Assembly (NCBI GenBank): GCA_029783825.1
Contig: JAREIK010005454.1
Location: 1-64,000 of the forward strand
Direction of reading: 5' to 3'
DNA: 64,000 nucleotides
Source: Sapria himalayana
Taxonomy: Eukaryota > Streptophyta > Magnoliopsida > Malpighiales > Rafflesiaceae
The number at the start of each line of letters is the position of its first letter. Positions within the stretch are counted from its first letter, which is position 1. This document shows, in pieces, positions 24,451 through 39,100 of this stretch. A program made the position numbers and the translations under genes. Below the pieces are notes generated by a model. That model was not told the DNA's origin. It made no database searches and worked only from the letters and a program-made list of their open reading frames with translations.

Positions 24451-26696
24451 TTTCATTAAAAATAATTTATTTAAATTATATCTATCTTACTCATTATTTA
24501 TTTTGTAAGTAATATTTCTATAAAAATAAACTAAACAATAATTAAAATGAATATTTATAATTATAATGAATACAAATAAAAATGAGATTTATTATTTATT
24601 ATTTAGGTTATATAGGTTTAATGGTTTAAGTATTTAGGGGGTTTTTGGGTTTGGGAGTCTAGAGATTTAAATGTTTAGGCATTTAGTGGTTTATAAGTTT
24701 TATTTAAATAATAAAATAATAAAAAACAATTTTTTGATTTTCTATCATTTTTGTAGGTTATAACCTTTGAAAATATAATAATTTTTAAATTTTTATTAAA
24801 TGTAAATATAATATTTAGTTATAATAACTTAATAATTATATGACATTTTAATTGAATATAAGTAATTTTATTGTTCGATATTATTTAAATGATCAAATAA
24901 TAAATTAATAAACTATTATTAATAAGATTGATTGCAATTAAAATATAATTGCAAAACCTATATATAATGATTCAAAATTAAAGTAAAATATATTACTAAA
25001 TAATAATTTTTTGTTTTTAAATTTTTACTTCTTTTTATATGTTTATTTTTTTTTTGATTAAAAATAAATTATTAAAATTATATTTGTCTCACTCATTATT
25101 TATTTTGTGATTGATATTTCTATAAAAAATATACTAATAAATAATTAAAATGAATATTTAAAATTATAATGAATACAAATTAAAATGAGATTTATGATTT
25201 ATTATATATGGTATACTGGTTTAATGATTTTATTATTTAGGAGTTTTGTCATTTAGGAGTTTAGCAATTTATGTTTTTAGGCATTTAGTGGTTTATAGGT
25301 TTTATTTATATAAAAAAAATTTAAAATTTATTTTTGATTTTTTCTGATTTTCAAAGGTTATAACCTTTTAAAATAAAATAATTTTTAAAATTTGTTGAAA
25401 TGTGAATACAATGTATAATTATATTAATCCTACTAATTATATATCATATGAATTCAATAAAAATAATTTTAATGATAGATATTATAATAATGATCAAAAA
25501 TAAAATTATTAAACTATTATTAATAATATAAATATTAATTTAAATATATTTACATAACACAAAATGATTCAAAATCAAATCAAAATATATTACTAAATAA
25601 TAATATTTAATTTTTAAAATTTTCGTTCTTTTTATAAGCTTATATTTTTTTTATTAAAATAAATTATTTAAATAATATTTGTCTCACTCTAAATTTATTT
25701 TGTAATTAATTTTTCTAAAAAATTAAACTATAAATAATTAAAATGAATATTTAAAATTATAATAAATAAAAATAAAAATGAGATTTATTATTTATTAATT
25801 AGTATATAACTATTAAAAGGTTTATGTATATAGGGGTTTCGGGGTTTATGAACATACTGATTTAAGTAATTAAGCATTTAATGATCTATAAGTTTTATTT
25901 AAAAAATGAAATAACAAATAATTTATTTTTATAATTTTTTATCATTTTCTATGGTTATAACCTGTGAAAATATAATAATTTTTAAATTTTTATCAAAAGT
26001 TAATACTATATTTAGTTATAATAATCATTATATTTATATATCATATAAATTCAATATAAGAAATTTTATTGATAAATATTTTAATAATGATCAAAAAATA
26101 AATTAATAATCTATTATTAATAAGGTAGATATCAATTAAAATATAATTACAAAAACTAAAATAATTCAAAGAAATGCAAAATATATTACAATATAATAAT
26201 TTTTTGTTTTGACTTTTTTTTATTTTAAAAAGTTTATCTATATTTTTTGATTAAAAATAATTTATATAAATTATATTTGTCTAACTCAAAATTTTTTTTG
26301 TAATTAATATTTATATAAAAATAAACTAATAAATAATTAAAATAAATATTTAAAATTATAATTAAAAAAATGAGATTTATTATTTATACTTTATTATTTT
26401 GGCTATACCAGTCTAATTTAAATTAGATCTGGTTTACTAATAATTTATTTTGTATTTAATATTTATATAAAAATAAACTAAAAATTAATTAAAATAAAAA
26501 TTTAAAATTATATTGAATAAAAATAAAATGATATTTCTGTTTTATTATTATTGTATACTAGTTTAATGGTTTAAGTATATAGAGGTTTTGATTTTTAGGA
26601 GGTTAGCAATTTAGGCTTTTAGGCATTTAGTGGTTAGGTTTTATTTAATCAATAAAATAAAAAAAAAATTTAATTTTTTCTCATTTTCATAGGTTA

Positions 26697-26730
26697 TAAC
26701 CTTTGAAAATATAATAATATTGAATATATA
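26697..26730 (-). repeat. Deletion within an inverted J-type monomer
   Basis: Just after the core dyad, AATATAATAATATTGAATATATATAAATTCAATATAAATAATT skips the GTGAATACAATATTTAGTTATAATAATC patch found in other monomers, removing roughly 60 bases. This explains the 546-bp spacing here against 610 bp in the mirrored forward unit. Confidence 0.65.
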
Positions 26731-29680
26731 TAAATTCAATATAAATAATTTTATTGATAGATATTATAATAATGATCAAAAAATAAATTAATAAACTATT
26801 AATAATAAGATAGATATTAATTAAGAAATATTTACAAACCCAAAATTGATTCAAAATTAAAGTAAAATATATTACTGGATAATAATTTTTTATTTTTAAA
26901 TTTTTACTTCTTTTATAAGCGTAAATACTATTATTGATTAAAAACAAATTATTTAAATTATATTTCTTGCACTCATAATTTATTTTGTAATAAATATTTC
27001 TTTAAAAATTAACTAATATATAATTACAATAAAAATTTAAAATTAGAATAAATAGAAATAAAAATTAGATTTATTAATTATTCATTAGTATATAGCGGTT
27101 TTATGTTTTATGTATTTAGGCATTACGGGGTTTAGGAGTTTACTGATTTAACTGTGTATGCATTTAGTGGTTATATGTTTTATTTAAAAAATAAAGAAAC
27201 AAAAAATTTATTTTTATTATTTTTTGATATTTTCAAATGTTATAACCTTTGAAAATATAATAATTTTTAAATTTTTTTCAAAAGTGAATTCAATATTTAG
27301 TTATAATAATCATTATATTTATATATAATATAAATTCAATATAAACTATTTTATTGATAAATATTCTAATAATGATCAAAAAATAAATTAATAATTTATT
27401 ATTAATAAGATAGATATCAATTAAAATATAATTACAAAACCTAAAAAGAATCAGAAGGAAAGCAAAATATATTACTATATAATAAATTTTTATTTTAAAA
27501 TTTTTTCTACTTTTTAAAAGTTTATCTATATTTTTTGATGAAAAATAATTTATATAAATTATATTTGACTAACTCATAATTTATATTGTAATTAATATTT
27601 AATAAAAATAAACGAATAAATAATTAAAATGAATATTTAAAATTAAAATTAAAAAAATAATATTAAGATTTATTATTTATTATTTAGGGTATTCTAGTTT
27701 AAAAGGATTATCTATTTAGGGTTTTCGAGATTTCAAAGTTATTGACTTAAGTGTTTAGGCATTTAGTAGTTTATAGAATTTATTTAAACAATGAAATAAC
27801 AAAAAAAATATTTTTGATATTTTCTCACATTTTCAAAGGTTATAACCTTTGAAAATATATTAATTTTAAATTTTTTTAAAAATGCGAATACAATATTTGG
27901 TAATAAGAATCATTATAATCATATATAATATAAACTAAATATAAACAATTTTATTGATAGATATGATATCAATTATCAAAAAATAAATTAATATGCTATT
28001 ATTAATATGATAGATATAAGTTACAATACAATTGCAAAACCTAAGATTATTCAAAATCAAAGTAAAATTTATTACCAAATAATAATTTTTGTTTTTTAGT
28101 TTATGATTCTTTTTATAAGCTTATACTTTTTTTTTGAAGAAAAATAAATTATTTAAATTATATTTAATGTTTACGAGTTTAAAGTTTTAAGTATTTAGGG
28201 GCTTTTGTGTTTAAGAGTTTATAGATTTAAGTGTTTAGGCATTTAGTGGTCTATAAGTTTTATTTATAAGAATGATATAACTAAAAATTTATTTTTATTT
28301 TTTTTTCTAATTTTTAACGTTATAACCTTTGAAAATATAAAAATTTCTAAATTTTTTTCAAATGTAAATATAAAATTTAGTTATAATAATCTTAATAAAT
28401 ATAAGTCATTCAAATTCAATATAAATAATCACATTGCTAGATATTATAATAATGATCAATAAATAAATTAATAAACAATTATTAATAAGCTAGATATTAT
28501 TTAAAATATATTTGCAAAATCTAAATTTATTCAACATCAAAGTATATAATACTAAATAATAATTTTTTTAATATTTTTCTTTTTTTATAAGTTTATATTT
28601 TTGTTATTAAAATTAAATTATTTAAATTATATTTTTCTTCCTCATAATTTATTTTTTAATTTATAATTCTATAAAAACAAACTAATAAATAATTAAAATA
28701 AATATTTAAAATTATAATGATTACAAATAAAATTGAGATTTATTATTTATTATTTATTATTCGGGATATACTTGTTTAATAGTTTAAGTATTTAGGTGTT
28801 TTGGCATTTAGTCATTTAAGTGTTTATGCCTTTGGTGATTTTATCTAATTTTTAAAGGTTATAACCTTTGAAAATATAATAATTTTTATTTTTTTAAAAA
28901 ATGTGAATATAATATTTAGTTATAATAATCTTGTTAATTATATATAATGAAAAATGAATATAAATACTTTTATTAATATATATTATAATAATGATCAATA
29001 AATAACTTAATAAACTATTATTAATTAGAATGATATGAATTAATATAAAATTGCAAAATCTAAAATTATTCAAAATTAAATTAAAATAAATTTCTAAATA
29101 ATTATATTTTGTTTTAAAAAAAGCCTCTTTTTCTGATCTTATATTTTTTTGATGAAAAATAAATTATTTATATTATATCTTTCTCACTAATAATTTATTT
29201 TATAATTAATATTTCAATAAAAATAAATTGATACATAATTAAAATGAATATTTAAAATTATAATGAAATTAATTAAAAATGAGATTTATTATTTATTATT
29301 TAAAGTATACTAATTTAAAGGCTTATATATTTATGGTCTATGGGGTTGAGAAGTTTAGTCATTAAGAATTTTGGTATTTTGTGGTTTATAGATTTTATTT
29401 AAAAAAATCTAATAACAAAAAATTTTTTTTTTATTTTTTTTTATTTTCAAAGGTTATAACCTTTAAAAACTTAATAATTTTTAAATTTTTTTAAAATATA
29501 AAAATATTATTTTGTTATAATAATCTAAATAATTATATTTTATGTAAATTCAATATAAATATTTTTTTAGATATTATGATAACGATAATAAAATAAATTA
29601 ATAAACTATTATTAATATGATAGATATTAAATTAAATTTATTTGCAAAACCTAAAATGATTCAAAATCAAATTAAAATAT

Positions 29681-29745
29681 ATTAATAAGATAGATATTAA
29701 ATAAAACTATTATTAATAAGATAAAATATACAGGTTTAAAATTTT
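29681..29745 (-). repeat. Truncated-monomer junction, inverted copy
   Basis: Reverse complement of the rare join at 2251-2310, including the doubled ATTAATAAGATAGATATTAA / TATTAATAAGATAAAATATA words. This private marker ties the inverted block to block 1. Confidence 0.75.
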
Positions 29746-32700
29746 ATATATTTAGCAGTTTTGGGATTTTAGAATTTAGTGATTTAAGTGTTTAGGCATT
29801 TAGAAGTTTATAGGTTTTATTTAAAAAATAAAATAACAAATTCTCATTTTTGAAGGATATAACCTTTGAAACTATAACAATTTTTAAATTTTTTTTAAAT
29901 GTGAATACTATATTTAGTTATGATAATCTTAATAATTATATATCATGTAAATTCAATATAAATAATTATATTGATATATATTATTATAATTATCATACAA
30001 AAGATCAATAAACAATTATTAATAAGATAAATATTGTTTAAAATATATTTGCAAAACCTAAAATGATTCAAAATCAACGTGAAAAAATTTACTAAATATT
30101 ACTTTTAAATTTTTATATCCATTTATAAGCTTATATATTTTTTGATGAAAAATAAATTATTTAAATTATATTTGTCTAACTATTAATTTATATATCTATA
30201 AAAATAAACTAATAAATAATTAAAATGTATATATAAAATATAAATGTATACTAATAAAAATGAGATTTATGATTTATTAATTAGGGTATACCAATTTAAT
30301 AGTTTAAGTTTATTGTAGTTTTGGGTTAATGAGTTTATTGATTTATATGTTTACACATTTAGGTTTTATTTATTGATTTATAGGTTTTATTTAATCAATG
30401 AAATAACAAAAAATTTATTTTTGTGAATTTTCATGATTTTCAAAGGTTATAACCTTTGAAAATATATTAATTTTTTAATAGTTCTAAAATATGAATACAA
30501 TATCAAGTTAAAATAATCTTAATAATTATATTTTATGTAAATTCAATATAAAAAATTTTATTAATATATATTATTTTGATGATCAAAAATAAATTAATAA
30601 ACTATTATTAATAATATAGATATTAATTAAAATATATTTGCAGAATGCAAACTAATTCAAAATCAAAGTAAATTATATTACTAAAAAAAATTTTAAATTT
30701 TAGAAATTTTGTTTATATTTATAAGCTTATATTTTTTTTTGAAAAAAATAATTTATTTAAATTATAGTTGTCTTGCTAATTATTTAGTGTGTAATTAATA
30801 TTTCTATAAAAAATAAACTAATAAATAATTAAAATGAAAATTTAAAATTATAATGAATACAAATTAAAATGAGATTTATGATTTATTATATGTGGTATAC
30901 TGGTTTAATGGTTTGATTATTTAGGAGTTTTGTCGTTTAGGAGTTTATCAATTTATTTTTTTAGGTATTTAGTGGTTTATATGTTTTATTTATAAAATAA
31001 AAATAGAAATTTTTTTTTAGATTTTTTCTGATTTTCAAACATTATATCTTTTAAAAATAAAATAATTTTTAAAATTTTTTGAAATGTGAATACTATGTAT
31101 AATTATCTTAATCTTAATAATTATATATCATATAAATTCAATATAAATAATTTTAATGATAGATATTATAATAATGACCAAAAATTAAATTAATAAACTA
31201 TTATTAATAATATAACTATTAATTAAAACATATTTACATAACACAAAATGATTCAAAATCGAATAAAAATATATTACTAAATAATAATATTTAATTTTTA
31301 AATTTTTCTATCTTTTTATAAGCTTATATTCTTTTATGATTAAAAATAAATTATTTAAATAATATCCGTCTCACTCAAAATTTATTTTGTAATTATTTTT
31401 CTAAAAAATTAAACTATAAATAATTGGAATGAATATTCAAAATTATAATAAATAGAAATAAAAATGAGATTTATTATTTATTAAGTAGTATATAGATGTT
31501 AAAATCTTTATGTATTTAGGGGTTTCGGGGTTTATGATCTTACTAATTTAAGCAAGTAAGCTTTTAATGGTCTATTGGTTTTATTTAAAAAATAAAATAA
31601 ATAAAAATTTATTTTACTATTTTTTCTCATTTTTTAAGATTATAACCTCCGAAAATATAATAATTTTTAAATTTTTTTCAAAAGTGAATACAATATTTAT
31701 TTATAATAATCATAATAATTATATATCATATAAATTCAATATAAACAATTTTATTTATAGATATTCTAATAATTAAAAAAAATAAATTAAAAATCTATTA
31801 TGAATAAGATTGATATTGATTAAAATATAATATCAAAACCTAAAATGATTCAAAATCAAAGCAAAATATATTACAAAATAATAATTATTTGTTTTTAAAT
31901 TTTTATTCTTTTTATAAGCTTATCAATTTTTTGATTAAAAATAATTTTTATAAATTATATTTTTAACTTATAATTTATTTTATAATTAATACATATATAA
32001 AAATAAAAAACTAAACAATAGAAATGAATTTTTAAAATTAAAATGAAAACAAATCAAAATAAAATTTATTAATTATTATTTACGGTATACCGAATTAAAT
32101 GATTATTTATATAGAGGTATCGGGATTTTGTAGTTTTAGTGATTTAAATGCTTAGGCATTTAGTGGTTTATAATAAATATTTTTATAAAAATAAATTAAT
32201 AAATAATTTAAATGAATATATAAACTATAATAAATAAAAATTAAAATTAGATTTATTAATTATTATGTATTATATAGTAGTTTAATGGTTTATGTATTTA
32301 GGTATTACGGGGTTTAGGTGTTTACTGATTTAATTATGTATGCATTTAGTGGTTTATAGGTTTTATTTAAAAAATTTTAAAACAAAACATTTATTTTAAT
32401 TATTTTTTGATATTTTCAAAGGTTATAACATTTGAAAATATAACAATTTTTAAATTTTTTTCAAACGTGAATTCAATATTTAGTTATAATAATCAAAATA
32501 TTTATATATCATATTTCAACATAAACAATTTTAGTGATATATATTCTAATAATGATAAAGAAATAAATTAATAATCTATTATTAATAAGATAGATATTAA
32601 TTAAAATATAATTACAAAACATAAAATGATTCATAAGCAAAGCAAAATATATTACTCTATAATAATTTTTTGTTTTGAATTTTTTTTTTATTTTAAAAAG

Positions 32701-33094
32701 TTTATATATATTTTATTGATTAAAAATAATTTACATAAACTATATTTGTCTAACTCATAATTTATTTTTTAATTAATATTTATATAAAAATAAAAAATTA
32801 ATAATAAAGATGAATATTGAAAATTATAATGAAAAAAAATGAGATTTATTATTTATTATATAGGGTATACCGGTTTAATTTAAGTTATATCTGTCTCACT
32901 AATAATTTATTTTGTAATTAATATTTCTATAAAAATATATTGATAAATAATTAAAATAAAAATTTAAGATTATACTGAATAAAAATTAAAATGAAATTTA
33001 TGATTTATTATTAATGTATACCAGTTTAATAGTTTAAGTATTTTCAGGTTTTGTCGATTAGCAGTTTAGCGATTTATGTTTTTAGGCATTTAGT

Positions 33095-33125
33095 GATTTA
33101 TAGGTTTTATTTAACTTAAAAAATG
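33095..33125. other. Right inversion junction
   Basis: Inverted satellite ends with TAGGTTTTATTTAA (to 33114). Forward satellite resumes at CTTAAAAAATGAGAAAAAA, the text that normally follows the core dyad of an A-type monomer (compare 6052 and 55342). The break therefore falls at the edge of the palindromic core of one monomer and about 60 bp from it in the other. Confidence 0.88.
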
Positions 33126-36100
33126 AGAAAAAATAATAAAAATAAATTTTTTGTTATTTCATTTTAAAAATAAAACATATAGATCATTAAATGCTTACTT
33201 ACTTAAATAAATAAGCTCATAGACCCCGAAACCCCTAAATACATAAACCTTTTAACAGCTTTATACTACTTAATAAATAATAAATAATAAATCACATTTT
33301 TATTTATATTTATTATAATTTTAAATATTCATTTTAATTATTTATAGTTTAATTATTTAGAAAAATTAATTACAAAAAAAATTGAGTTAGACAAATATTA
33401 TTTAAATAATTTATTTTTAATCAATAAAAAATATAAGCTTATAAAAAGAAAGAAATATTTGAAAATTAAATATTATTATTTAGTAATATATTTTAATTTG
33501 ATTTTGAATCATTTTGTGTTATGTATATATATTTTAATTAATATTTATATTATTAATAATAGTTTTTTAATTTAATTTTTGATCATTATTATACTATCTA
33601 TCATTAAAATTGTTTAAATTGAATTTATATGATATATAATTAGTAAGATTAATATAATTATACATGGTATTCACATTTCAAAAAATTTAAAAATTATTTT
33701 ATTTTAAAATGTTATAACCTTTGAAAATCAAATAAAATAATTTTTTTTTATTTTTATTATATAAATAAAAACTATAAATCACTAAATGCCTAAAAACATG
33801 AATTTCTAAACTCCTAAATGACAAAACCCCTAAATTAACAATCCATTAAACCAGTATACCATATATAATAAATCATAAATCTCATTTTAATTTGTATTCA
33901 TTATAATTTTAAATATTCATTCTAATTATTTATTAGTTTAATTTTTATAGAAATATTAATTACAAAATAAATAAAGAGTGAGACAAATATAATTTTAATA
34001 ATTTATTTTTAATCAAAAAATAAATATAAGCTTATAAAAAGAAGTAAAAATTTAAAAACAAAAAATAATCATTTAGTAATATATTTTACTTTGATTTTGA
34101 ATCATTATAGGATTTGCATTTATATTTAATTGCTATCAATCTTATTAATAATAGTTTATTAATTTATTTTTTGATCATTAGTATAATATCAATCAATAAA
34201 ATTACTTATATTGAATTTAAATGTCTTATAAATATTAAGATTATTATAACTAAATATTATATTTACATTAGAAAAAAATTTAAAAATTATTATATTTTCA
34301 AAGGTTTTATTCTTTCAAAAATGATAAAAAATCACAAAAATAACATTTTTATTATTTTATTATTTAAATAAAACTTATAAACCACTAAAAGCCTAATCAT
34401 TTAAATATCTAGACTCATTAACCCCAAAACCCCCTAAATACTTAAACCATTAAACCTATATAACCTAAATAAAAAATAATAAATTTTATTTTTATTTGTA
34501 TTCATTATAATTTTAAATATTCATTTTAATTATTTTTTAGTTTATTTTTATATAATATTAATTACAAAATAAATAATGAGTGAGACATATAATTTTAATA
34601 TATTATTTTTTAGAAAAAAAAAATAAGCTTATAAAAATAAACAAAATTTCAAAAATTTAAAATTTTATTTAGTAATATAATTTACTTTGATTTTAAATTA
34701 TTTTGGGTTCTACCGATATATTTTAATTAATATCTATCTTATTAATAATAGTTTATTAATTTATTTTTTGATCATCAAAAGAATTATTATTAATAAATTT
34801 TTTTATATTGAATTTAAATCTAATATAATTATTAAGATTATTATAACTAAGTATTGTATTCATATTTTAGAACCCTTAAAAAATTATTATATTTTCAAAG
34901 GTTATAACATTTGCAAAACACGAAAATTCATAAAGATAAATTTTTTGTTATTTCATTGAATAAATAAAACCTATAAACACCTAAATGTGTAAACATATAA
35001 ATCAATAAATTTATTAACCCCAAAACCACAATAAACTTAAACCATTAAATTGGTATACCCTAAATAATAAATAATAAATCTATTTGTATTGTATTCATTA
35101 TAATTTTAAATATAAATATAATTATTTATCAATTTATTTTTATAGAAATATTAATTACAAAATAAATTAGTAGTGAGACAGTTATAATTTAAATAATTTA
35201 TTTTTCATCAAAAGAATATATGTGCTTATAAATTGAGCCAAAATTTTTAAAATAAAAAATTATTATTTATTAATATATATTATTTTGATTTTGAATCATT
35301 TTAGATTCTACAATTATATTTTAATTTATATCATTCTTATTAATATTAGTTTAGTAATTTATTTATTTATCATTATTATAATATTTATTAATAAAATTAT
35401 TTATATTTAGTTTACATTATATATAATTATTAAGATTATAATAACTAAATATCATATTCACATTTAAAAAAATTAAAAATTATTATATTTTCAAAGGTTA
35501 CAACCTTCAAAAACTAAAAAAATTCAAAAAATTAAATTTTTTATTTTTTAATTCTTTAGATAATAACTATAAATCACTAAAGGTCTAAACACATAAATCA
35601 CTAAACTTCTAAAGCCAAAAACACCTACATACTTAACCCATTAAACTAGTATATCCCGAATAATAAATAATAAATCTCAATTTTATTTGTATTCATTATA
35701 ATTTTTAATAATTATTTTAATTATTTATTAGTTTATTATTATAGAATTATAAATTAGAAAATAAATTATGAGTAAGTCAAATTAATATAAATAATTTATT
35801 TATATTAACAAAAATATAAAGTTATAAAAAAAGAAAAACATTAAAAAAATTATTATTAAGTAATATATTTTATTTTGATTTTGAATAAATTTAGATTTTG
35901 CAAATATATTTTAAATAATATCTATTTTATTAATAATAGTTTGTTAAATTTTTTTTGATCATTATTATAATTTCTAGCAATGTAATTATTTATATTAAAT
36001 TTAAATGACTTATAATTATTAATTTTATTATAACTAAATATTATATTTACATTTGAATAGAATTTTAAAATTATTATATTTTCAAAGGATATAACCTTCA

Positions 36101-39100
36101 AAAATTAAAAAAATAATAAAAATAATTTTTTTGTTATATCATTGATTAAATAAAACTTATAAACCACTAAATGCCTAAACACTTAAACCTCTAAACTCCT
36201 AAACACATAAGCCCCTAAATACTTAAACCTTTTAACTCGTAAACATTAAATATAATTTAAATAATTTATTAAAATATTAATTACATAATAAATTATGAGT
36301 GATACAAATATAATTTAAATAATTTATTTTTCATCAAAAAAAAATTATAAGATTATAAAAAGAAGCAAGAACTAAAAAAATTATTATTTAGTAATAAATT
36401 TTACTTGGATTTTTAATATTTTTAGGTTTTGCAATTATATTTTAATTTATATCTATCATATTAATAATAGCATATTAATATATTTTTTGATAATTGATAT
36501 AATATCTATCAATAAAATTGTTTATATTTAGTTTATATTATATATAATTATAATGATTCTTATTACTAAATATTGCATTCACTTTTTAAAAAAATTTTAA
36601 AATTATTATATTTTCAAGGTTATAACATTTGAAAATGTTAAAAAATATCAAAAATAATTTTTTTTGTTATTTAATTATTTAAATAAAACCTATAAACCAC
36701 TAAATCCCTAAAAACATAAATTTCTAAAGTCATAAACGAAAAACCTCTAAATACTTAAAATATTAAACTGGTATACATTAATAATAATTCATAAATCTAT
36801 CTTTTATTTTTATTCAGTATAATTTAAAATTTTTATTTTAATTTTTTATCAGTTTATTTTTATAGAAATATTAATTTCAAAATAAATTATTAGTGAGACA
36901 AATCTAACTTAAATTAGATTGGTATACCGAAAATAATAAAGAATAAATCTGAATATTATTTTTTTTTATAATTTTAAATATTCATTTTAATTATTTATTT
37001 GTTTATTTTTATATAAATATTAATTAAAAAATAAATTATGAGTTATACAAATATAATTTATATTAATTAATTTTCATCAAAAAAATATGGATAACTTTTT
37101 AAAAGAAAAAAAATTTTTAAACAACAAAATATTATATAGTAATATATTTTGATTTCTTCTGAATAATTTTAGGTTTTTTTATTATATTTTAATTGATATC
37201 TATCTTATTAATAATAGATTATTAATTTATTTTTTTGATCATTTTTAGAATATTTATCAATAATATTGTTTATTTTGAATTTATATGATATATAAATATA
37301 ATGATTATCATATCTAAATATTGAATTCACATTTGAAAAAAATTTAAAAATTATTATATTTTCAAATGTTATTACCTTTGAAAATATAAAAAGATAATAA
37401 AAATAAATATTTTGTTATTTTAATTTTTAAATAAAACCTATAAACAACTAAATGGATACACAGTAAAATCAGTAAACTCCTAAGGCCCGTAATGCCTAAA
37501 TACATAATCCATTAAACTGCTATATACTACTTAATAATTAAGAAATCTAAGTTTTATTTCAATTTATTATTATTTTAAATATTCATTTTAATTATTTATA
37601 TGTTTATTTTATAGAAATATTTATTACAAAATAAATTATGAGTGTGACAAATATAATTTAAATAATTTATTTTTAATCAAAAAAAATATATACGCTTATA
37701 AAAGAAGTAAAATTTTAAAAATTAAAAATTATTATCTAGTAATATTTTATACTATAATTTTGAATCAATTTGGGTTTTGTAAATATTTTTTAATTAATAT
37801 CTATCATATTATTTATAGTTTATTAATTTTATTATTGATCATTATTATAATATCTATCAATAAAATTGTTTATATTGAATTTATATGATATATAATTATT
37901 AAAATTATTATAACTAAATATTGTATTCACATTTCAAAAAATTTTAAATATTATTATATTTTCAAAGGTTATAACCTATGAAAATGACAAAAAATTACAA
38001 AATTTTGTTTTGTTATTTTATTGTTTAAATAAAACCTATGAACCACTAAATGCATAAAAACATAAATCGCTAAACTTCTAAACGACAAAACTTCTAAATA
38101 CTTAAACTATTAAATTGGTATACATTAATAATAAATCTTAAAACTCATTTTAATTTTTATTAAGTGTAATTTTAAATTTTTATTTTAATTATTTATCAGT
38201 TTATTTTTATAGAAATATTAATTACAAAATAAATTATTAGTGAGACATATCTAATTTAAATAATTTATTTTTCATCAAAAAAAAAATATATCCTTATAAA
38301 AAGAAGCAAAATTTTAAAAACAAAAATTTATTATTTAGTAATATATTTTATTTTTATTTTGAATCATTTTAGATTTTGCAATTATATTTTAATTTATATC
38401 ATTGTTATTAATAATAGTTTATTAATTTTTTATTGATCATTATTATAATATCTATTGATAAAATTACTTATATTGAGTTTACATTATATATAATTATTAA
38501 GATTATTATTACTGAATATTATATTCACATTTAAAAAAAATTAAAAATTATTATAATTTCTAAGGTTATAACCTTCGAAAATTAAAAAAAAATCAAAAAA
38601 TTAAATCTTTTATTTTTTAATTCTTTAAATAAAAACTATAAATCACTAAAGGCCTAAACACTTAAATCACTAAACCCCAAAACACATAAATATTTAAATC
38701 ATTAAACTAGTATATCCTGAATAATAAATAATAAATCTCTATTTTATTTGTATTCTTTATAATTTTAAATATTCATTTTAATTATTTATTAGTTTATTTT
38801 TATTGAATTATAAATTAAAAATTAATGATGAGGAAGACAAATATAATTTAAATAATTTACTTTTAATAACAAAAAATATAAACTTATAAAAAGGAGCAAA
38901 ACATCAAAGAAAGTATTATTTTGTATTATATTTTACTTTGATTTTGAATAAATTAACGTTGTGAAAATATATTTAAAATAATATCTATCTTATTAATAAT
39001 AGTTTATTAATTTATTTTATGATCATTATATATAATATTTCAATATAATTGTTTATATTGAATTAACATGATATATAATTATTAAGATTATCATAACTAA

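Larger units (their letters stand above)
18937..33114 (-). repeat. Satellite array, inverted block
   Basis: About 24 monomers in reverse-complement orientation, with dyad centres near 19335, 19928, 20506, 21251, 21789, 22382, 22961, 23569, 24164, 24760, 25360, 25957, 26696, 27242, 27842, 28322, 28861, 29456, 29859, 30449, 31043, 31642 and 32425. Read right to left, the variant order is J, I (32640), a composite, A(31830), B(31245), D(30650), E(30050), short E-like (29650), F(29050), G(28510), H(28030), I(27440), J(26840), I(26150), B(25550), C(24950), D(24355), D(23765), E(23150), F(22570), G(21990), H(21440), I(20700), J(20110), F(19530), G(18960). That is the order of block 1 from 131 to about 9360, with one extra D. 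No gene is seen. Confidence 0.93.
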
